DNA of 64,000 bases, from NCBI RefSeq assembly GCF_002160815.1, contig NZ_NFLH01000001.1, positions 143,896 to 207,895 of the forward strand. Reading direction: 5' to 3'. Origin of the DNA: Massilimicrobiota sp. An134. Its GTDB lineage: Bacteria; Bacillota_I; Bacilli_A; Erysipelotrichales; Coprobacillaceae. Of this stretch, positions 15,732 to 24,644 are shown in pieces. Both the position numbers and the translations under genes were made by a program. The notes beneath the pieces were generated by a model. The model made no database searches and was not told where the DNA came from. It was given only the letters and a program-made list of their open reading frames with translations. How positions within the stretch are numbered: the first letter of the stretch is position 1; every line of letters begins with the position of its first letter.

Positions 15732-17342
15732 TTATTTATTTTTTTGATGTTCTAAAATATAAGGCCTTACCTGTGCTAAAAAATAAAGTGATCCCGTTAC
15801 AAAAACAACACCTTCATGTAAAAATGCCTGATCAATGGCTTTATGCCAATCTTTTTCAATTTTAACAGGAAAGTTTTCTGCCAATTTTTCAACGGTTTGT
15901 GCTCGATAAAAATCAAATTCACAAACAGTAATATCATCTGTTAGTTTTAACAACATTTCCATCATAGCGTGCGTATCTTTATCTTTTAAAGCACTAAAAA
16001 TAATTTTTATATGCGAATATTTTTTAGCTGACTGATAAAAAGCTTCTATACCTTCCTTATTATGAGCTCCATCAATAATAATAAGCGGATGCTGACATAC
16101 AGTTTCAAAGCGCCCTGCCCAGGCTGCTTCTAATAAGCCATTTAAGAGCTGTTCATCAGTATAGGTTAAATATTCATACTCTTTTAAATATTCCAATATT
16201 TCTATGGCTAACGCACTATTTTGGCATTGATAAATGGCCGATGTATTTAATCTTACATGATAATGACGATAATCATAGGTTAAATAATAACCATGATCTT
16301 GAATATTTTCTATATGTCTTGTTTGTATAAGTGGGCTATGCAATTTGTCACATATATTCTGAAAAACATTTAAACATTCACTCTTCTTTTCACCTGTTAC
16401 ATAGGGAATCCCTTCTTTAACAATACCAGCTTTTGTACGTGCAATCTGTTCATATGTATTTCCTAAATATTCAACATGGTCTAAACCGATATTGGTATTG
16501 GCACAAATCATTGGATAGATAATATTTGTTGCATCCAAGTCACCACCCAATCCAACTTCAAAAACTGCAAAATCAACACGATGTTTAATAAAAAACATAA
16601 TCGCAATAAAAACTTCTATTTCAAACATAGAAAGTTCATATTCCAAACATAAATCCATATAACGATTTGCATAGGTAATAATTTCATCTTCTTGAATGTG
16701 CTGATTATTAATACGCATAATTTCTAAACGTGTTACTAAAACAGGTGATGTAAAAGTTGCCACTTTATAACCTGCATTTTGTAATACAGAACGTATATAA
16801 TTCGTTGTTGAACCTTTTCCATTTGTTCCACCAATATGAATAGATTTCAATAAAATTTGAGGATTCCCCATATCTTTCATAAAACATTTGAAATTATCCA
16901 GGGCATAAACACGTTGCTTTTGACTGGCAATAAAATCATGAACTTGCTGATAATGAGTAAAACGTTTTTGAATTTGATGGCGATAAACAAGTTTTTGTTC
17001 TGTTAATTGATCTTCGAGAATTTCAAAGCCCAATTGTTTATATAAAGGCTCTAATGTTTGAGAAACAGTCACATATAAATCATCACAAGATAATTGTATA
17101 GCTTTACGTATCAAATCACTGGCAATGCCTTGATGACGATAACTTTCTAAAACGCATAAATATTTGATGTGTTGAAATTCATAAATCCCAATAACCCCTA
17201 CCAGTTTCTTTTCAAAAGCTCCAATAAAAAATAGCTTCTTTTGGCGAGAAAGAGTGAGTATTTCTAATAAGGATTGCTGGTCATTATAAAAAAGTTGCGC
17301 TGCTTCTTTAATTTCATGTCCTCTTAAAATTCTTAATTCCAC
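15732..17342 (-). CDS. folC: GNAT acetyltransferase fused to folylpolyglutamate synthase
   Basis: One frame of about 536 residues carries two enzymes. Residues 1-125 form a GNAT domain with the acetyl-CoA motif RHQGIA (69-74) and a LYKQLGFE segment. Residues 127-536 form a Mur-ligase-type FolC with P-loop GGTNGKGST (171-179), EVGLGGDLDATNI, IGLDHVEYLGNTYEQIA, GRFE and IIDGAHNKEG. FolC adds glutamates to folates. The loop SPHL is SPVL here, and GGRLDAT is GGDLDAT. I choose GTG at 17342, with AAAGGAG upstream; an in-frame TTG at 17363 lies before that site. It sits directly behind darA's terminator. Confidence 0.9.
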   Translation of the reverse strand: MELRILRGHEIKEAAQLFYNDQQSLLEILTLSRQKKLFFIGAFEKKLVGVIGIYEFQHIKYLCVLESYRHQGIASDLIRKAIQLSCDDLYVTVSQTLEPLYKQLGFEILEDQLTEQKLVYRHQIQKRFTHYQQVHDFIASQKQRVYALDNFKCFMKDMGNPQILLKSIHIGGTNGKGSTTNYIRSVLQNAGYKVATFTSPVLVTRLEIMRINNQHIQEDEIITYANRYMDLCLEYELSMFEIEVFIAIMFFIKHRVDFAVFEVGLGGDLDATNIIYPMICANTNIGLDHVEYLGNTYEQIARTKAGIVKEGIPYVTGEKKSECLNVFQNICDKLHSPLIQTRHIENIQDHGYYLTYDYRHYHVRLNTSAIYQCQNSALAIEILEYLKEYEYLTYTDEQLLNGLLEAAWAGRFETVCQHPLIIIDGAHNKEGIEAFYQSAKKYSHIKIIFSALKDKDTHAMMEMLLKLTDDITVCEFDFYRAQTVEKLAENFPVKIEKDWHKAIDQAFLHEGVVFVTGSLYFLAQVRPYILEHQKNK

Positions 17343-17361
17343 AATATTCTCCTTTACAAAC

Positions 17362-17386
17362 AAAAAACAGCTTAAGCTGTTTTTTA
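17362..17386 (-). terminator. Terminator after darA
   Basis: AAAACAGC and GCTGTTTT flank a TTAA loop and are followed by a T run. The site overlaps the darA stop codon and ends about 20 bases before the GNAT-FolC start, so folC expression depends on read-through or on a promoter inside darA. Confidence 0.82.
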
Positions 17387-17710
17387 AATTTTTTCAAAAC
17401 GATCTACGTCTACTACAAAGACAGTTGCTCCACCAACTAAGACATCCACCATGATAGGTGTAAAAAATTCTCCCATTTCAGTAGGTGGAACCGTAGGTTC
17501 CTTTTCTACACGCTTTCTAGCATGAGCTTTTATAATCTCAAGTGCTGGATCCACTTTATCATCATTTGTTCCGATAAAGAAAGTTGTATTTCCTTTCTTT
17601 AAAAAACCACCAGATGTTGCTAACTTCGTAACAAAGAAACCACCTTCAGTCAATGCTGTCTGAACAGCATTACTATCATCATTATTTACAATTGCAATTA
17701 TGAGTTTCAT
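17384..17710 (-). CDS. darA: Cyclic di-AMP receptor DarA (PII-like)
   Basis: The 108-residue protein is a DarA/PstA homologue: MKLIIAIVNNDDSNAVQTAL at the start, TEGGFFVTKLATSGGFLKKGNTTFFIG with the c-di-AMP-binding loop, and VGGATVFVVDVDRFEKI at the end. It forms a PII-like trimer that binds cyclic di-AMP; the downstream partner is unknown in most species. AAAGGAG precedes the ATG. A weak promoter (TTGTAC, 17 bases, TAAGAT) lies at 17762-17734. Confidence 0.95.
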   Translation of the reverse strand: MKLIIAIVNNDDSNAVQTALTEGGFFVTKLATSGGFLKKGNTTFFIGTNDDKVDPALEIIKAHARKRVEKEPTVPPTEMGEFFTPIMVDVLVGGATVFVVDVDRFEKI

Positions 17711-17733
17711 AGTCTGACTCCTTTCTTTCTTTT

Positions 17734-17762
17734 ATCTTATCACTTTTTTAAGATAAGTACAA
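17734..17762 (-). promoter_or_regulatory. Possible sigma-A promoter of darA
   Basis: TTGTAC (17762-17757) and TAAGAT (17739-17734) on the minus strand are spaced by 17 bases. Both boxes deviate from consensus, so this is a weak prediction. Confidence 0.4.
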
Positions 17763-17767
17763 TTTTT

Positions 17768-18955
17768 TTAATAGTCTTCTATCATTTCCCCATGTTGTCG
17801 TGGTAAGAAACGTTCTTCATAAAAACGCAAAGCATAGCTATCTGTCATTCCAGATAAATAATCACTGACAATCAACTCACCAGGAGATTGCTGATAAGTT
17901 TCTGTCATTTTTGAAACATGAGCACATATACCCTTTTGAGGATAATGACGGTATATGAAATCATCATATAAAATATCATATAATTCTTTCACCATTCGTG
18001 TTAATTTTTCGTTTTCTTTCAATATTGTGGGATGATGATGAATATGTGTTGAAATAAATGTAAAGAGAATTTCTAAGGCATGAAAGACTTCTTTTGAAAA
18101 TTCTAAATATGGTTTATGATAACTATGAATAACCAAATCACCAATCAAACGATTAATAATGGCTTTATTATCTTTACCTAATACTTGAACCACTTCTAAT
18201 GGTAAATCATCTATAGAAATAATACCTACCTTAATTGCATCTTCAATGTCTTTACCAACATATGAAATAACATCGGAAATACGAACAACACATCCTTCTA
18301 ATGTCATTGGCAAAATCTTAAAAGAATAATCTTTCTCATGCCAACATTTTTCATATTCTTCCCAAAACTGTTCAATTGTTTTATGACTATCTGGTTTATA
18401 TATAGGTGAAAGAATCTCACCATTATGGCATAAGATTCCATCTAAGACCTGTAAAGATACATTATATCCGATTCCATTTCTTTCTATAAACAGTAAATTT
18501 CTAACACTATTCGCATTATGCGTAAAATAGCCAAATCCTCTTTCTTCTAAACAATCATTAATAGCTTTTTCACCTACATGTCCATATGGCGCATGACCTA
18601 AATCATGTCCTAATGCAATAGCTTCAATTAAATCTAAATTCAGATTTAAACCTCTACCAATCTGTCTTGCTATACGTGATACCCACTGGACATGTAAAGA
18701 ACGCTTAGTAATGTGAACATTACTAAAAAAGGATAATGCCTGTGTCTTGTCGACATAACGGCTATAACTTTTAGAATATAAAACACGATCAATATCTTCT
18801 TCAAAAGGCCAGCGAATATCAAATTCTTTGGCTTTCTTTTTTGTATTCTTCACTTTAATACAATCACTATTACATGTTGCATAAGGAGACAATCTTTCAT
18901 CTGCTAATTTTGTTTCTCTTAAAGAATCATGAATAATTTGATCTTGAGCTTTCAT
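17768..18955 (-). CDS. HD-domain deoxynucleoside triphosphate triphosphohydrolase (Dgt-like)
   Basis: The 395-residue protein has the HD-domain signature AIALGHDLGHAPYGHVGEKAINDCL with the metal-binding His-Asp pair, an upstream HxxRxxHV-like stretch (VHITKRSLHVQWVSRIARQI) and RISDVISYVGKDIEDA as the third metal region. These are typical of dGTPase-like enzymes that split dNTPs into deoxynucleosides and tripolyphosphate. Substrate preference cannot be read from sequence. AAGGATGTGA precedes the ATG. It is divergent from mutY, with which it shares a 57-base intergenic region. Confidence 0.88.
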   Translation of the reverse strand: MKAQDQIIHDSLRETKLADERLSPYATCNSDCIKVKNTKKKAKEFDIRWPFEEDIDRVLYSKSYSRYVDKTQALSFFSNVHITKRSLHVQWVSRIARQIGRGLNLNLDLIEAIALGHDLGHAPYGHVGEKAINDCLEERGFGYFTHNANSVRNLLFIERNGIGYNVSLQVLDGILCHNGEILSPIYKPDSHKTIEQFWEEYEKCWHEKDYSFKILPMTLEGCVVRISDVISYVGKDIEDAIKVGIISIDDLPLEVVQVLGKDNKAIINRLIGDLVIHSYHKPYLEFSKEVFHALEILFTFISTHIHHHPTILKENEKLTRMVKELYDILYDDFIYRHYPQKGICAHVSKMTETYQQSPGELIVSDYLSGMTDSYALRFYEERFLPRQHGEMIEDY

Positions 18956-19012
18956 GAAATCACATCCTTTTTCTTTTTTTATTTTTTATAGTATAATACT
19001 TATGGTGATTTG

Positions 19013-20041
19013 ATGCAAAATAATATACAAAATAATTTAATTTCATGGTATAACCACAACCATCGCCAATTTCCATGGCGAGAAACCACAAATCCTTACT
19101 ATATATGGATTAGTGAAATTATGTTACAACAAACAACAACCGAAGCAGTCATTCCCTATTATAAACGTTTTATTCAAACGTTTGATACTATTGATAAATT
19201 GGCTAGTGCCTCTTTAGAAGAAGTTTATAAATTATGGGAAGGTCTTGGTTATTATCGTCGAGCTAAACATATTCATGAAACTGCACAACTGATTTGCGAA
19301 AAATATGACGGACAGTTTCCTGACACCTATGAAGATATCTTAAAACTCAAAGGGATTGGTCCTTATACTGCTGGAGCTATTTGTTCTATTGCTTATGGAT
19401 TGTCTACTCCTGCCATTGACGGCAATGTGTTAAGAATTATCTCACGATTATATGCCTTAACTGAAAATATTGCCTTACCAAAGGCCCAAAAGAATATTTT
19501 TCATATTGTGAACGATTTATTGATTGGTTATGATGCTTCTGCCTTTAATCAAGGTTTAATGGATCTTGGTGCCACTATTTGTCGTCCTTTAAATCCACAA
19601 TGTGAAATTTGTCCTATTGCCCCCTTTTGTAAAGCCAGACAATCTGGACAACAGAAAGTATTACCTATTTCTATAAAAAATATCAAACATAAAGAACTCA
19701 ATTACATAACTGGCATTATTACTTATCAAAATCAATATGTCATGATTCAAAATCCTGCCGGATTATTAGAAAATTTATATGGTTTTATTCAATACGAGTT
19801 GGAAAGCCCCTATCGCTTTATTGAAGAATTTGAAAAACAGTATCATATATCATTATCTCTTGTTTCATATCATGGTCAGGTTAAACATGTTTTTACGCAT
19901 CGTACATGGCATATGCATATCTATCATTTTACAATTTCCAAACCATTGTCATCATTATATAGTTTAAATGATATTTCACAGCTTCCTGTTTCAACGGCAC
20001 ATTTAAAAGTTTTAAAGCATTATTTAAAAACAATCGAATAA
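19013..20041 (+). CDS. mutY: A/G-specific adenine glycosylase
   Basis: The 342-residue enzyme removes adenine mispaired with 8-oxoguanine. It has the helix-hairpin-helix LKGIGPYTAGAICSIAYG, the catalytic aspartate in PAIDGNVLRI, and an iron-sulfur ligand pattern C-x6-C-x2-C-x5-C (CRPLNPQCEICPIAPFC). The C-terminal 110 residues form the NUDIX-like domain that reads 8-oxoG, with VKHVFTHRTWHMHIY. I use the ATG at 19013. A TATAAT box at 18992-18997 would give a very short leader. Confidence 0.95.
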   Translation: MQNNIQNNLISWYNHNHRQFPWRETTNPYYIWISEIMLQQTTTEAVIPYYKRFIQTFDTIDKLASASLEEVYKLWEGLGYYRRAKHIHETAQLICEKYDGQFPDTYEDILKLKGIGPYTAGAICSIAYGLSTPAIDGNVLRIISRLYALTENIALPKAQKNIFHIVNDLLIGYDASAFNQGLMDLGATICRPLNPQCEICPIAPFCKARQSGQQKVLPISIKNIKHKELNYITGIITYQNQYVMIQNPAGLLENLYGFIQYELESPYRFIEEFEKQYHISLSLVSYHGQVKHVFTHRTWHMHIYHFTISKPLSSLYSLNDISQLPVSTAHLKVLKHYLKTIE

Positions 20042-20043
20042 GC

Positions 20044-20080
20044 AATAAAAAGTGGTACAATGTGTGAACCACTTTTTATT
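20044..20080 (+). terminator. Terminator between mutY and phoH
   Basis: A 13-bp perfect stem (AATAAAAAGTGGT/ACCACTTTTTATT) with an 11-base loop starts just after the mutY stop. A-rich and T-rich flanks mean it may also serve phoH from the other side. Confidence 0.85.
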
Positions 20081-20109
20081 ATAGGATAACTACTGATTTT
20101 CATCAGTAT

Positions 20110-21078
20110 TTAATTGATATTTTCACTTTTTTCATCTTCTTCATAACGTTCTATAATTCTCTGCACAACAGGATGTCTAACAACATCTAAGGCTGTCAAA
20201 TAGACAAAACGAATACCTTTGACATCTTTTAAAATATGCAAAGCTTTTTTCAATCCACTACCTACACCTTTTGGTAAGTCTATTTGCGTAATATCACCTG
20301 TAATGATCATCTTAGAACGGAAACCAAGTCTAGTTAAAAACATTTTCATCTGTGCATCAGTCGTATTTTGTGCTTCATCCAAAATCACATAGGCATCTTC
20401 CAAAGTACGTCCACGCATATAAGCAAGTGGTGCAATCTCAATAATGCCTTTTTCAATAAAGCGTTCTGTCTTTTCACGACCTAACATATCATATAAAGCA
20501 TCGTAAAGAGGTCTTAAATATGGATCCACCTTTTCTTTTAAATCCCCTGGTAAAAATCCCAGACTCTCACCCGCCTCCACTGCCGGTCTTGTCAGAACAA
20601 TTTTTTGAACTTCGTTATTCTTTAATGCCTGAACAGCAAAAACAACTGCCATATATGTTTTTCCTGTCCCTGCTGGACCAATCGCAAAAACAACATCATT
20701 ACGCTTTAAAGCATTATAATATTCTTTCTGACCTAAAGTTTTTGGATAAATCAATTTTCCATTTGTTGTCCTTGCTATTTTTGTCTGATAAAGTTCATCA
20801 ATCATATTCAACTGATGATTTTTAGCTAAATTCAAAGAATAGATAATATCACGTTGACTGATTGTTTTTCCTTGCTTAACTAAAGTCAGTAAAGTACGAA
20901 TCATATCTTCAACTTCCTGATTTTTGATTTCTGTATCATTTAAAACAATCTCATCACCACGAACAATCATTTCACATTGCATGGCTTCTTCTAATAAATG
21001 TATATTTTCTTCCTGCTGACCTAAAAGTCTTGATATTTCATCCATTGTGCATGTTTCTAGCTTTAAGATTTTCTTCAT
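20110..21078 (-). CDS. phoH: PhoH family ATPase
   Basis: The protein of about 322 residues has the PhoH ATPase motifs: FAIGPAGTGKTYMAV (Walker A), TRPAVEAGESLGFLPGDLKEK, VILDEAQNTT (Walker B) and ITGDITQIDLP. An N-terminal KH-like region precedes the ATPase. The molecular role is unclear; an RNA-related function is suspected from its neighbours in many genomes. I chose the ATG at 21078, with AAAGGAG before it; the frame extends to 21108. It overlaps the end of yqfD by 41 bases, as part of the conserved yqfC-yqfD-phoH order. Confidence 0.93.
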   Translation of the reverse strand: MKKILKLETCTMDEISRLLGQQEENIHLLEEAMQCEMIVRGDEIVLNDTEIKNQEVEDMIRTLLTLVKQGKTISQRDIIYSLNLAKNHQLNMIDELYQTKIARTTNGKLIYPKTLGQKEYYNALKRNDVVFAIGPAGTGKTYMAVVFAVQALKNNEVQKIVLTRPAVEAGESLGFLPGDLKEKVDPYLRPLYDALYDMLGREKTERFIEKGIIEIAPLAYMRGRTLEDAYVILDEAQNTTDAQMKMFLTRLGFRSKMIITGDITQIDLPKGVGSGLKKALHILKDVKGIRFVYLTALDVVRHPVVQRIIERYEEDEKSENIN

Positions 21079-22003
21079 TGTCTTCTCCTTTGACTGCAAT
21101 ATCTTCAATAAGAGTATAATGCATCTTTAACGTTATTTTACTACGTGTACTTGTCATTTGTAAAACATTTTCTTTATCAATAACAGCTTCTGTTGGTATC
21201 TGAGCACGAATATTTAATAAAAGCTGATAAAAGGCTTCTCCGTAATCTTGTTTTTTATTAGGCAGACTCGCTTCATACTGATGAAAAGTATAAGCATAAA
21301 CATGCCCTTCTACCGGAATAATCTTTGTTTTATTTTGGGTTGAAATGATTGTGTTTTCAACAAGCAAATCACCTTTTTTAACATAATCATTTTTCTTGAC
21401 AAGAATATGACCACTTTTAACATCTAACGATTGAATCATGCCATCTTCTTTGGCATATAAATTACGATAATCATCTTTTTTGACTGTTTCTTGTCGACGT
21501 TTCGTATATTCAATATGAAAAACACTACCTGTCTGATAGATATTCATATATTCAATTTTCTCTTTATATATATCTTTAAATTGCAGCAATAAATCATTTA
21601 ATTTCTCATAGCTTTGAAGCGGTTTTAACAAATCTATATTTTCTTTTTGTAAAGTTTTCATCATGCTCTTATTGACCTCAGGTAATGTTCCTTCAATTTG
21701 GATATCAAAAATAAGATAAGATGAAACAAAAATACTGATGAAGAAAAAAAGCACTCCAATAAAATTTAAATGCTGTCGTGATAAGAAAAAGATATATTTC
21801 AATAAGCCAATGGTCTCAATATACTGATATGGATAATCCCATCTTTTTAAAATATATCTTTGATAAACAGGAAGATAAAATAGAAATTGAGAGTCCTTTT
21901 TTTGTAAATGTATTAATTTTAATTTTTTGTCTCTAGCATAAATCAATAATGAATAAATTAATGACTCATCTACACTATATTTATCATACCCTATTTTCAT
22001 CAT
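21038..22003 (-). CDS. yqfD: Sporulation protein YqfD
   Basis: The protein of about 321 residues has a cytoplasmic N-terminal 75 residues, one membrane helix near residues 78-98 (FIGVLFFFISIFVSSYLIF), and a large external part with an EGTLPEVNK segment and a lipoyl/HlyD-like beta region (KEDGMIQSLDVKSGHILVKK, GDLLVENTII). It matches the YqfD family, a sigma-E-dependent sporulation protein in Bacillus. The start overlaps yqfC by about 20 bases and has only a weak ribosome binding site. The exact start among nearby ATGs is uncertain. Confidence 0.88.
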   Translation of the reverse strand: MMKIGYDKYSVDESLIYSLLIYARDKKLKLIHLQKKDSQFLFYLPVYQRYILKRWDYPYQYIETIGLLKYIFFLSRQHLNFIGVLFFFISIFVSSYLIFDIQIEGTLPEVNKSMMKTLQKENIDLLKPLQSYEKLNDLLLQFKDIYKEKIEYMNIYQTGSVFHIEYTKRRQETVKKDDYRNLYAKEDGMIQSLDVKSGHILVKKNDYVKKGDLLVENTIISTQNKTKIIPVEGHVYAYTFHQYEASLPNKKQDYGEAFYQLLLNIRAQIPTEAVIDKENVLQMTSTRSKITLKMHYTLIEDIAVKGEDNEENLKARNMHNG

Positions 22004-22187
22004 ATTCAATCACTTTCACATGACCATGAAGTCGAATTTCCTTTTGATCATAATATTCAATCTGTAGATTTTCTCCTCTAATAATCAAATTGTAATCGGG
22101 CATCTGAATTTTAAAAAAATGTATATCCATCATCAAAACTTCATGATAATCATAAATACAAAGACGTTCCTTATCAATCATCAGCAT
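21984..22187 (-). CDS. yqfC: YqfC/YabP family sporulation protein
   Basis: The 67-residue product fits the short YqfC/YabP family: an N-terminal DKERLCIYDYHEVLMM and a C-terminal IRLHGHVKVIEYDENRV, where LxGxVxxIEY is the family hallmark. It is shorter than Bacillus YqfC (about 90 residues). GAGGTGG lies upstream of the ATG. It heads a yqfC-yqfD-phoH operon and follows the rpsU terminator. A CATATATT sequence near 22206 resembles a sigma-E -10 box, but no -35 match is seen. Confidence 0.85.
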   Translation of the reverse strand: MLMIDKERLCIYDYHEVLMMDIHFFKIQMPDYNLIIRGENLQIEYYDQKEIRLHGHVKVIEYDENRV

Positions 22188-22218
22188 GATACCACCTCAG
22201 TGGAATATATGATACAAA

Positions 22219-22248
22219 ACAAAAAAGAAGAACCAAAAGTTCTTCTTA
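22219..22248 (-). terminator. Terminator after rpsU
   Basis: AAGAAGAAC and GTTCTTCTT form a 9-bp stem on the minus strand with a five-base loop, followed by T6. It overlaps the rpsU stop region and separates rpsU from yqfC. Confidence 0.85.
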
Positions 22249-22428
22249 TCTTTGTTTACCTTTATTTTTTCTAGCAGCTTCTGATTTCATTTTACGTTTT
22301 AAACCAGGCTTAACATAAAATTCTCTTTTACGAGCTTCTGCAAGGGTACCTGTTCTAGAAACTTGTCTTTTGAAACGACGTAATGCATCATCTAATGATT
22401 CATTTTCTCTTACTACAGTTTTTGCCAT
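22246..22428 (-). CDS. rpsU: 30S ribosomal protein S21
   Basis: The 60-residue basic protein starts [20 protein letters not shown] and ends in a Lys/Arg-rich tail, as in bacterial S21. The ATG at 22428 has GGGGGGAAG upstream; a longer frame to 22497 is not supported by that site. It lies downstream of mtaB, murE and deoC, but has its own promoter and terminator. In Bacillus it is followed by yqeY; here the yqfC-yqfD-phoH group comes next. Confidence 0.97.
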   Translation of the reverse strand: MAKTVVRENESLDDALRRFKRQVSRTGTLAEARKREFYVKPGLKRKMKSEAARKNKGKQR

Positions 22429-22468
22429 ATTGAACTTCCCCCCTTTACTAATACCAAATACATGCGTT

Positions 22469-22497
22469 ATTATACATTGATAATAACAGAAAATCAA
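22469..22497 (-). promoter_or_regulatory. Predicted sigma-A promoter of rpsU
   Basis: TTGATT (22497-22492) and TATAAT (22474-22469) on the minus strand are separated by 17 bases and lie about 40 bases before the rpsU start. Confidence 0.7.
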
Positions 22498-22543
22498 GTT
22501 TTTTTATATAATTCCCACTTGATATTTTCATTTTTTTCATTTA

Positions 22544-23191
22544 TTACTGTTTCATCAACGAAACTCCTGATGAAGTTCCAATACGTGTTGCTCCAGCATC
22601 AATCATATCTTGCATATCCTGATAAGTTTTCACTCCACCACTTGCTTTGACTTCACATTGTTCACCAACTGTCTGTTTCATCAATGCAACATCATGAACA
22701 GTGGCTCCTCCAGTTGAGAATCCTGTTGATGTTTTGACAAAAGTTGCTTTTGCTTTCATAGCCTGTTGACAAGCTAAAACTTTTTCTTCATCAGTTAATA
22801 AACAAGTTTCAATAATCACTTTTACACAACGTCCCTGGCTGGCATCAACAACAGCCTGAATATCTTTATATACAGTTTCAATATCACCAGCTTTTAACGC
22901 CCCAATATTAATAACCATATCAATTTCATCACTACCATTTTCAATAGCATTTTTTGCTTCAAATGCTTTCACTTCTGAAGTATTAGCTCCTAGTGGAAAT
23001 CCAATAACTGTACAGATTTTCACATCGCAATCTGCTAAGTATTTTGCACAATAAGATACCCATACTGGATTAACACATACTGAAGCAAAATCATATTGTT
23101 TTGCTTCATCACACAAATGCGTAATTTCATCTTTTGTTGCATTCGCTTTTAATAATGTGTGATCAATAAATTTGTTCCATTTCTTTTCCAT
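22544..23191 (-). CDS. deoC: Deoxyribose-phosphate aldolase
   Basis: The enzyme of about 215 residues cleaves 2-deoxyribose-5-phosphate to glyceraldehyde-3-phosphate and acetaldehyde. The DeoC signatures are present: [54 protein letters not shown], and the Schiff-base lysine in [14 protein letters not shown], followed by VKASGGVKT. Either of two adjacent ATGs (23194, 23191) could start it; I prefer the second for spacing to GGAG. It overlaps the murE end by 29 bases, which is unusual company for a nucleoside catabolic enzyme. Confidence 0.95.
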   Translation of the reverse strand: MEKKWNKFIDHTLLKANATKDEITHLCDEAKQYDFASVCVNPVWVSYCAKYLADCDVKICTVIGFPLGANTSEVKAFEAKNAIENGSDEIDMVINIGALKAGDIETVYKDIQAVVDASQGRCVKVIIETCLLTDEEKVLACQQAMKAKATFVKTSTGFSTGGATVHDVALMKQTVGEQCEVKASGGVKTYQDMQDMIDAGATRIGTSSGVSLMKQ

Positions 23192-24644
23192 CATCTTCTT
23201 CTCCTTTAAAGATTTTATGAATTGCCTCTAAAGCAACATATTTATCTCCAGGATAAGGATCATTACCAATTGCAGAAGCCATAAATTGTTCATGTCCTTT
23301 CCCTAGAATCAAAATAATATCATCACGATTTGCAATTTCAATTGCCTGTTCAATAGCAATGCGACGATCTTCAATAATAACACTTACAGGTTTTTCAATA
23401 TATTTTTGAATATCTAAGCAGATATCCTGAATATCTTCATCTCGATTATCTTCAGCCGTCAAAATAACCTGATCACAGTATTGATTCGCTAATTTCCCTA
23501 TTTTTTGCCTTTTATTATAATTCTTCTTTCCTGGTGCTCCAAAAACAGCAATAATTCTTCCGTTTTTCTTCACTTGTTGAGCAAACTGAAATACCTTTTC
23601 ATAACTTTTCGCATGTTGACAATAGTCCACAATAACATGGAAAGGATATGGATGACTTAATAATTCCATACGTCCATCAACACCTTGAATATGTTCAATC
23701 ATATCAATAATTTGCATAATCGGCATTTCTAGCGCTAATAAAGATGTTACAACAGCCAGAATATTCGATATATTAAAACGAGCTAAAACAGGAACTGAGA
23801 CATGATGTAATTCATCATGAACCTGTAAATCAAATTCACTATGATCAATAAATAACTCTATATTTCTAGCCATGACATCTGCTCTATGTTCAATACCATA
23901 AGTCAGAACATGACTTTTGATAGAGTCTTTGACAAGAGTGTAAAAGCGAACTTCATCTGTATTTAAAATAGCATAACCTTTTTCATCTAACAAGGAAAAA
24001 AGCTTAGCTTTAGAAGCCATCAGATTCTCTATCGTCCCATGAAAATCCAAATGTTCTTCATAAACATTTGTAAAAACAGCAATATCAAAATGAACACTAT
24101 CAACTCTTTTCAAAGCCAAACCATGACTTGATACTTCTAATGTTACACCTTTAACATCTTTTTTCACCATATCATTTAAATGTCTTTGTAAAAAAATAGT
24201 TTCTGGTGTTGTATATGGGCACTGTTCAATAATACCTGCATATTCAATATTATTTGTCCCAATATATCCCATTTTTAAAAATTGTGATAAAGCATTTTTA
24301 ATCATCAAGGCAACAATTGTTTTTCCACTTGAACCAGTTATACCAATCACCGTCATTTTATAACTAGGATGATCATAAAATAAATCAGCAACTCTGTTCA
24401 ATTCATCTAAAACATTATCAACCTTGATATATAAAATATCCTTATGCTTAAATGTTAAAGGTTTAGAGTAAACAATGCATTTTGCCCCTTGAAATATAGC
24501 ATCTTCAATATATTTATGTCCATCTACACTTAAACCATCAATACAAAAGAAAATAGAATCTCTTCCTACATAGCGTGAATCACTATGAATGGAACGAATC
24601 TTAAAATCTTCTTCAACATCAAATAATTCATTAATTTTCTTCAC
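23163..24644 (-). CDS. murE: UDP-N-acetylmuramyl-tripeptide synthetase (MurE family)
   Basis: The 493-residue Mur ligase has GITGSSGKT (P-loop, 101-109), [33 protein letters not shown], a KAKLF segment with the likely carbamylated lysine, and LGKGHEQF. It would add the third amino acid to the peptidoglycan stem. The region that selects this residue reads TAEDNRDED (396-404), which is neither the DNPR of diaminopimelate enzymes nor the DNPA of lysine enzymes. The substrate is therefore open. Translation starts at GTG, 14 bases inside mtaB. Confidence 0.88.
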   Translation of the reverse strand: MKKINELFDVEEDFKIRSIHSDSRYVGRDSIFFCIDGLSVDGHKYIEDAIFQGAKCIVYSKPLTFKHKDILYIKVDNVLDELNRVADLFYDHPSYKMTVIGITGSSGKTIVALMIKNALSQFLKMGYIGTNNIEYAGIIEQCPYTTPETIFLQRHLNDMVKKDVKGVTLEVSSHGLALKRVDSVHFDIAVFTNVYEEHLDFHGTIENLMASKAKLFSLLDEKGYAILNTDEVRFYTLVKDSIKSHVLTYGIEHRADVMARNIELFIDHSEFDLQVHDELHHVSVPVLARFNISNILAVVTSLLALEMPIMQIIDMIEHIQGVDGRMELLSHPYPFHVIVDYCQHAKSYEKVFQFAQQVKKNGRIIAVFGAPGKKNYNKRQKIGKLANQYCDQVILTAEDNRDEDIQDICLDIQKYIEKPVSVIIEDRRIAIEQAIEIANRDDIILILGKGHEQFMASAIGNDPYPGDKYVALEAIHKIFKGEEDDGKEMEQIY

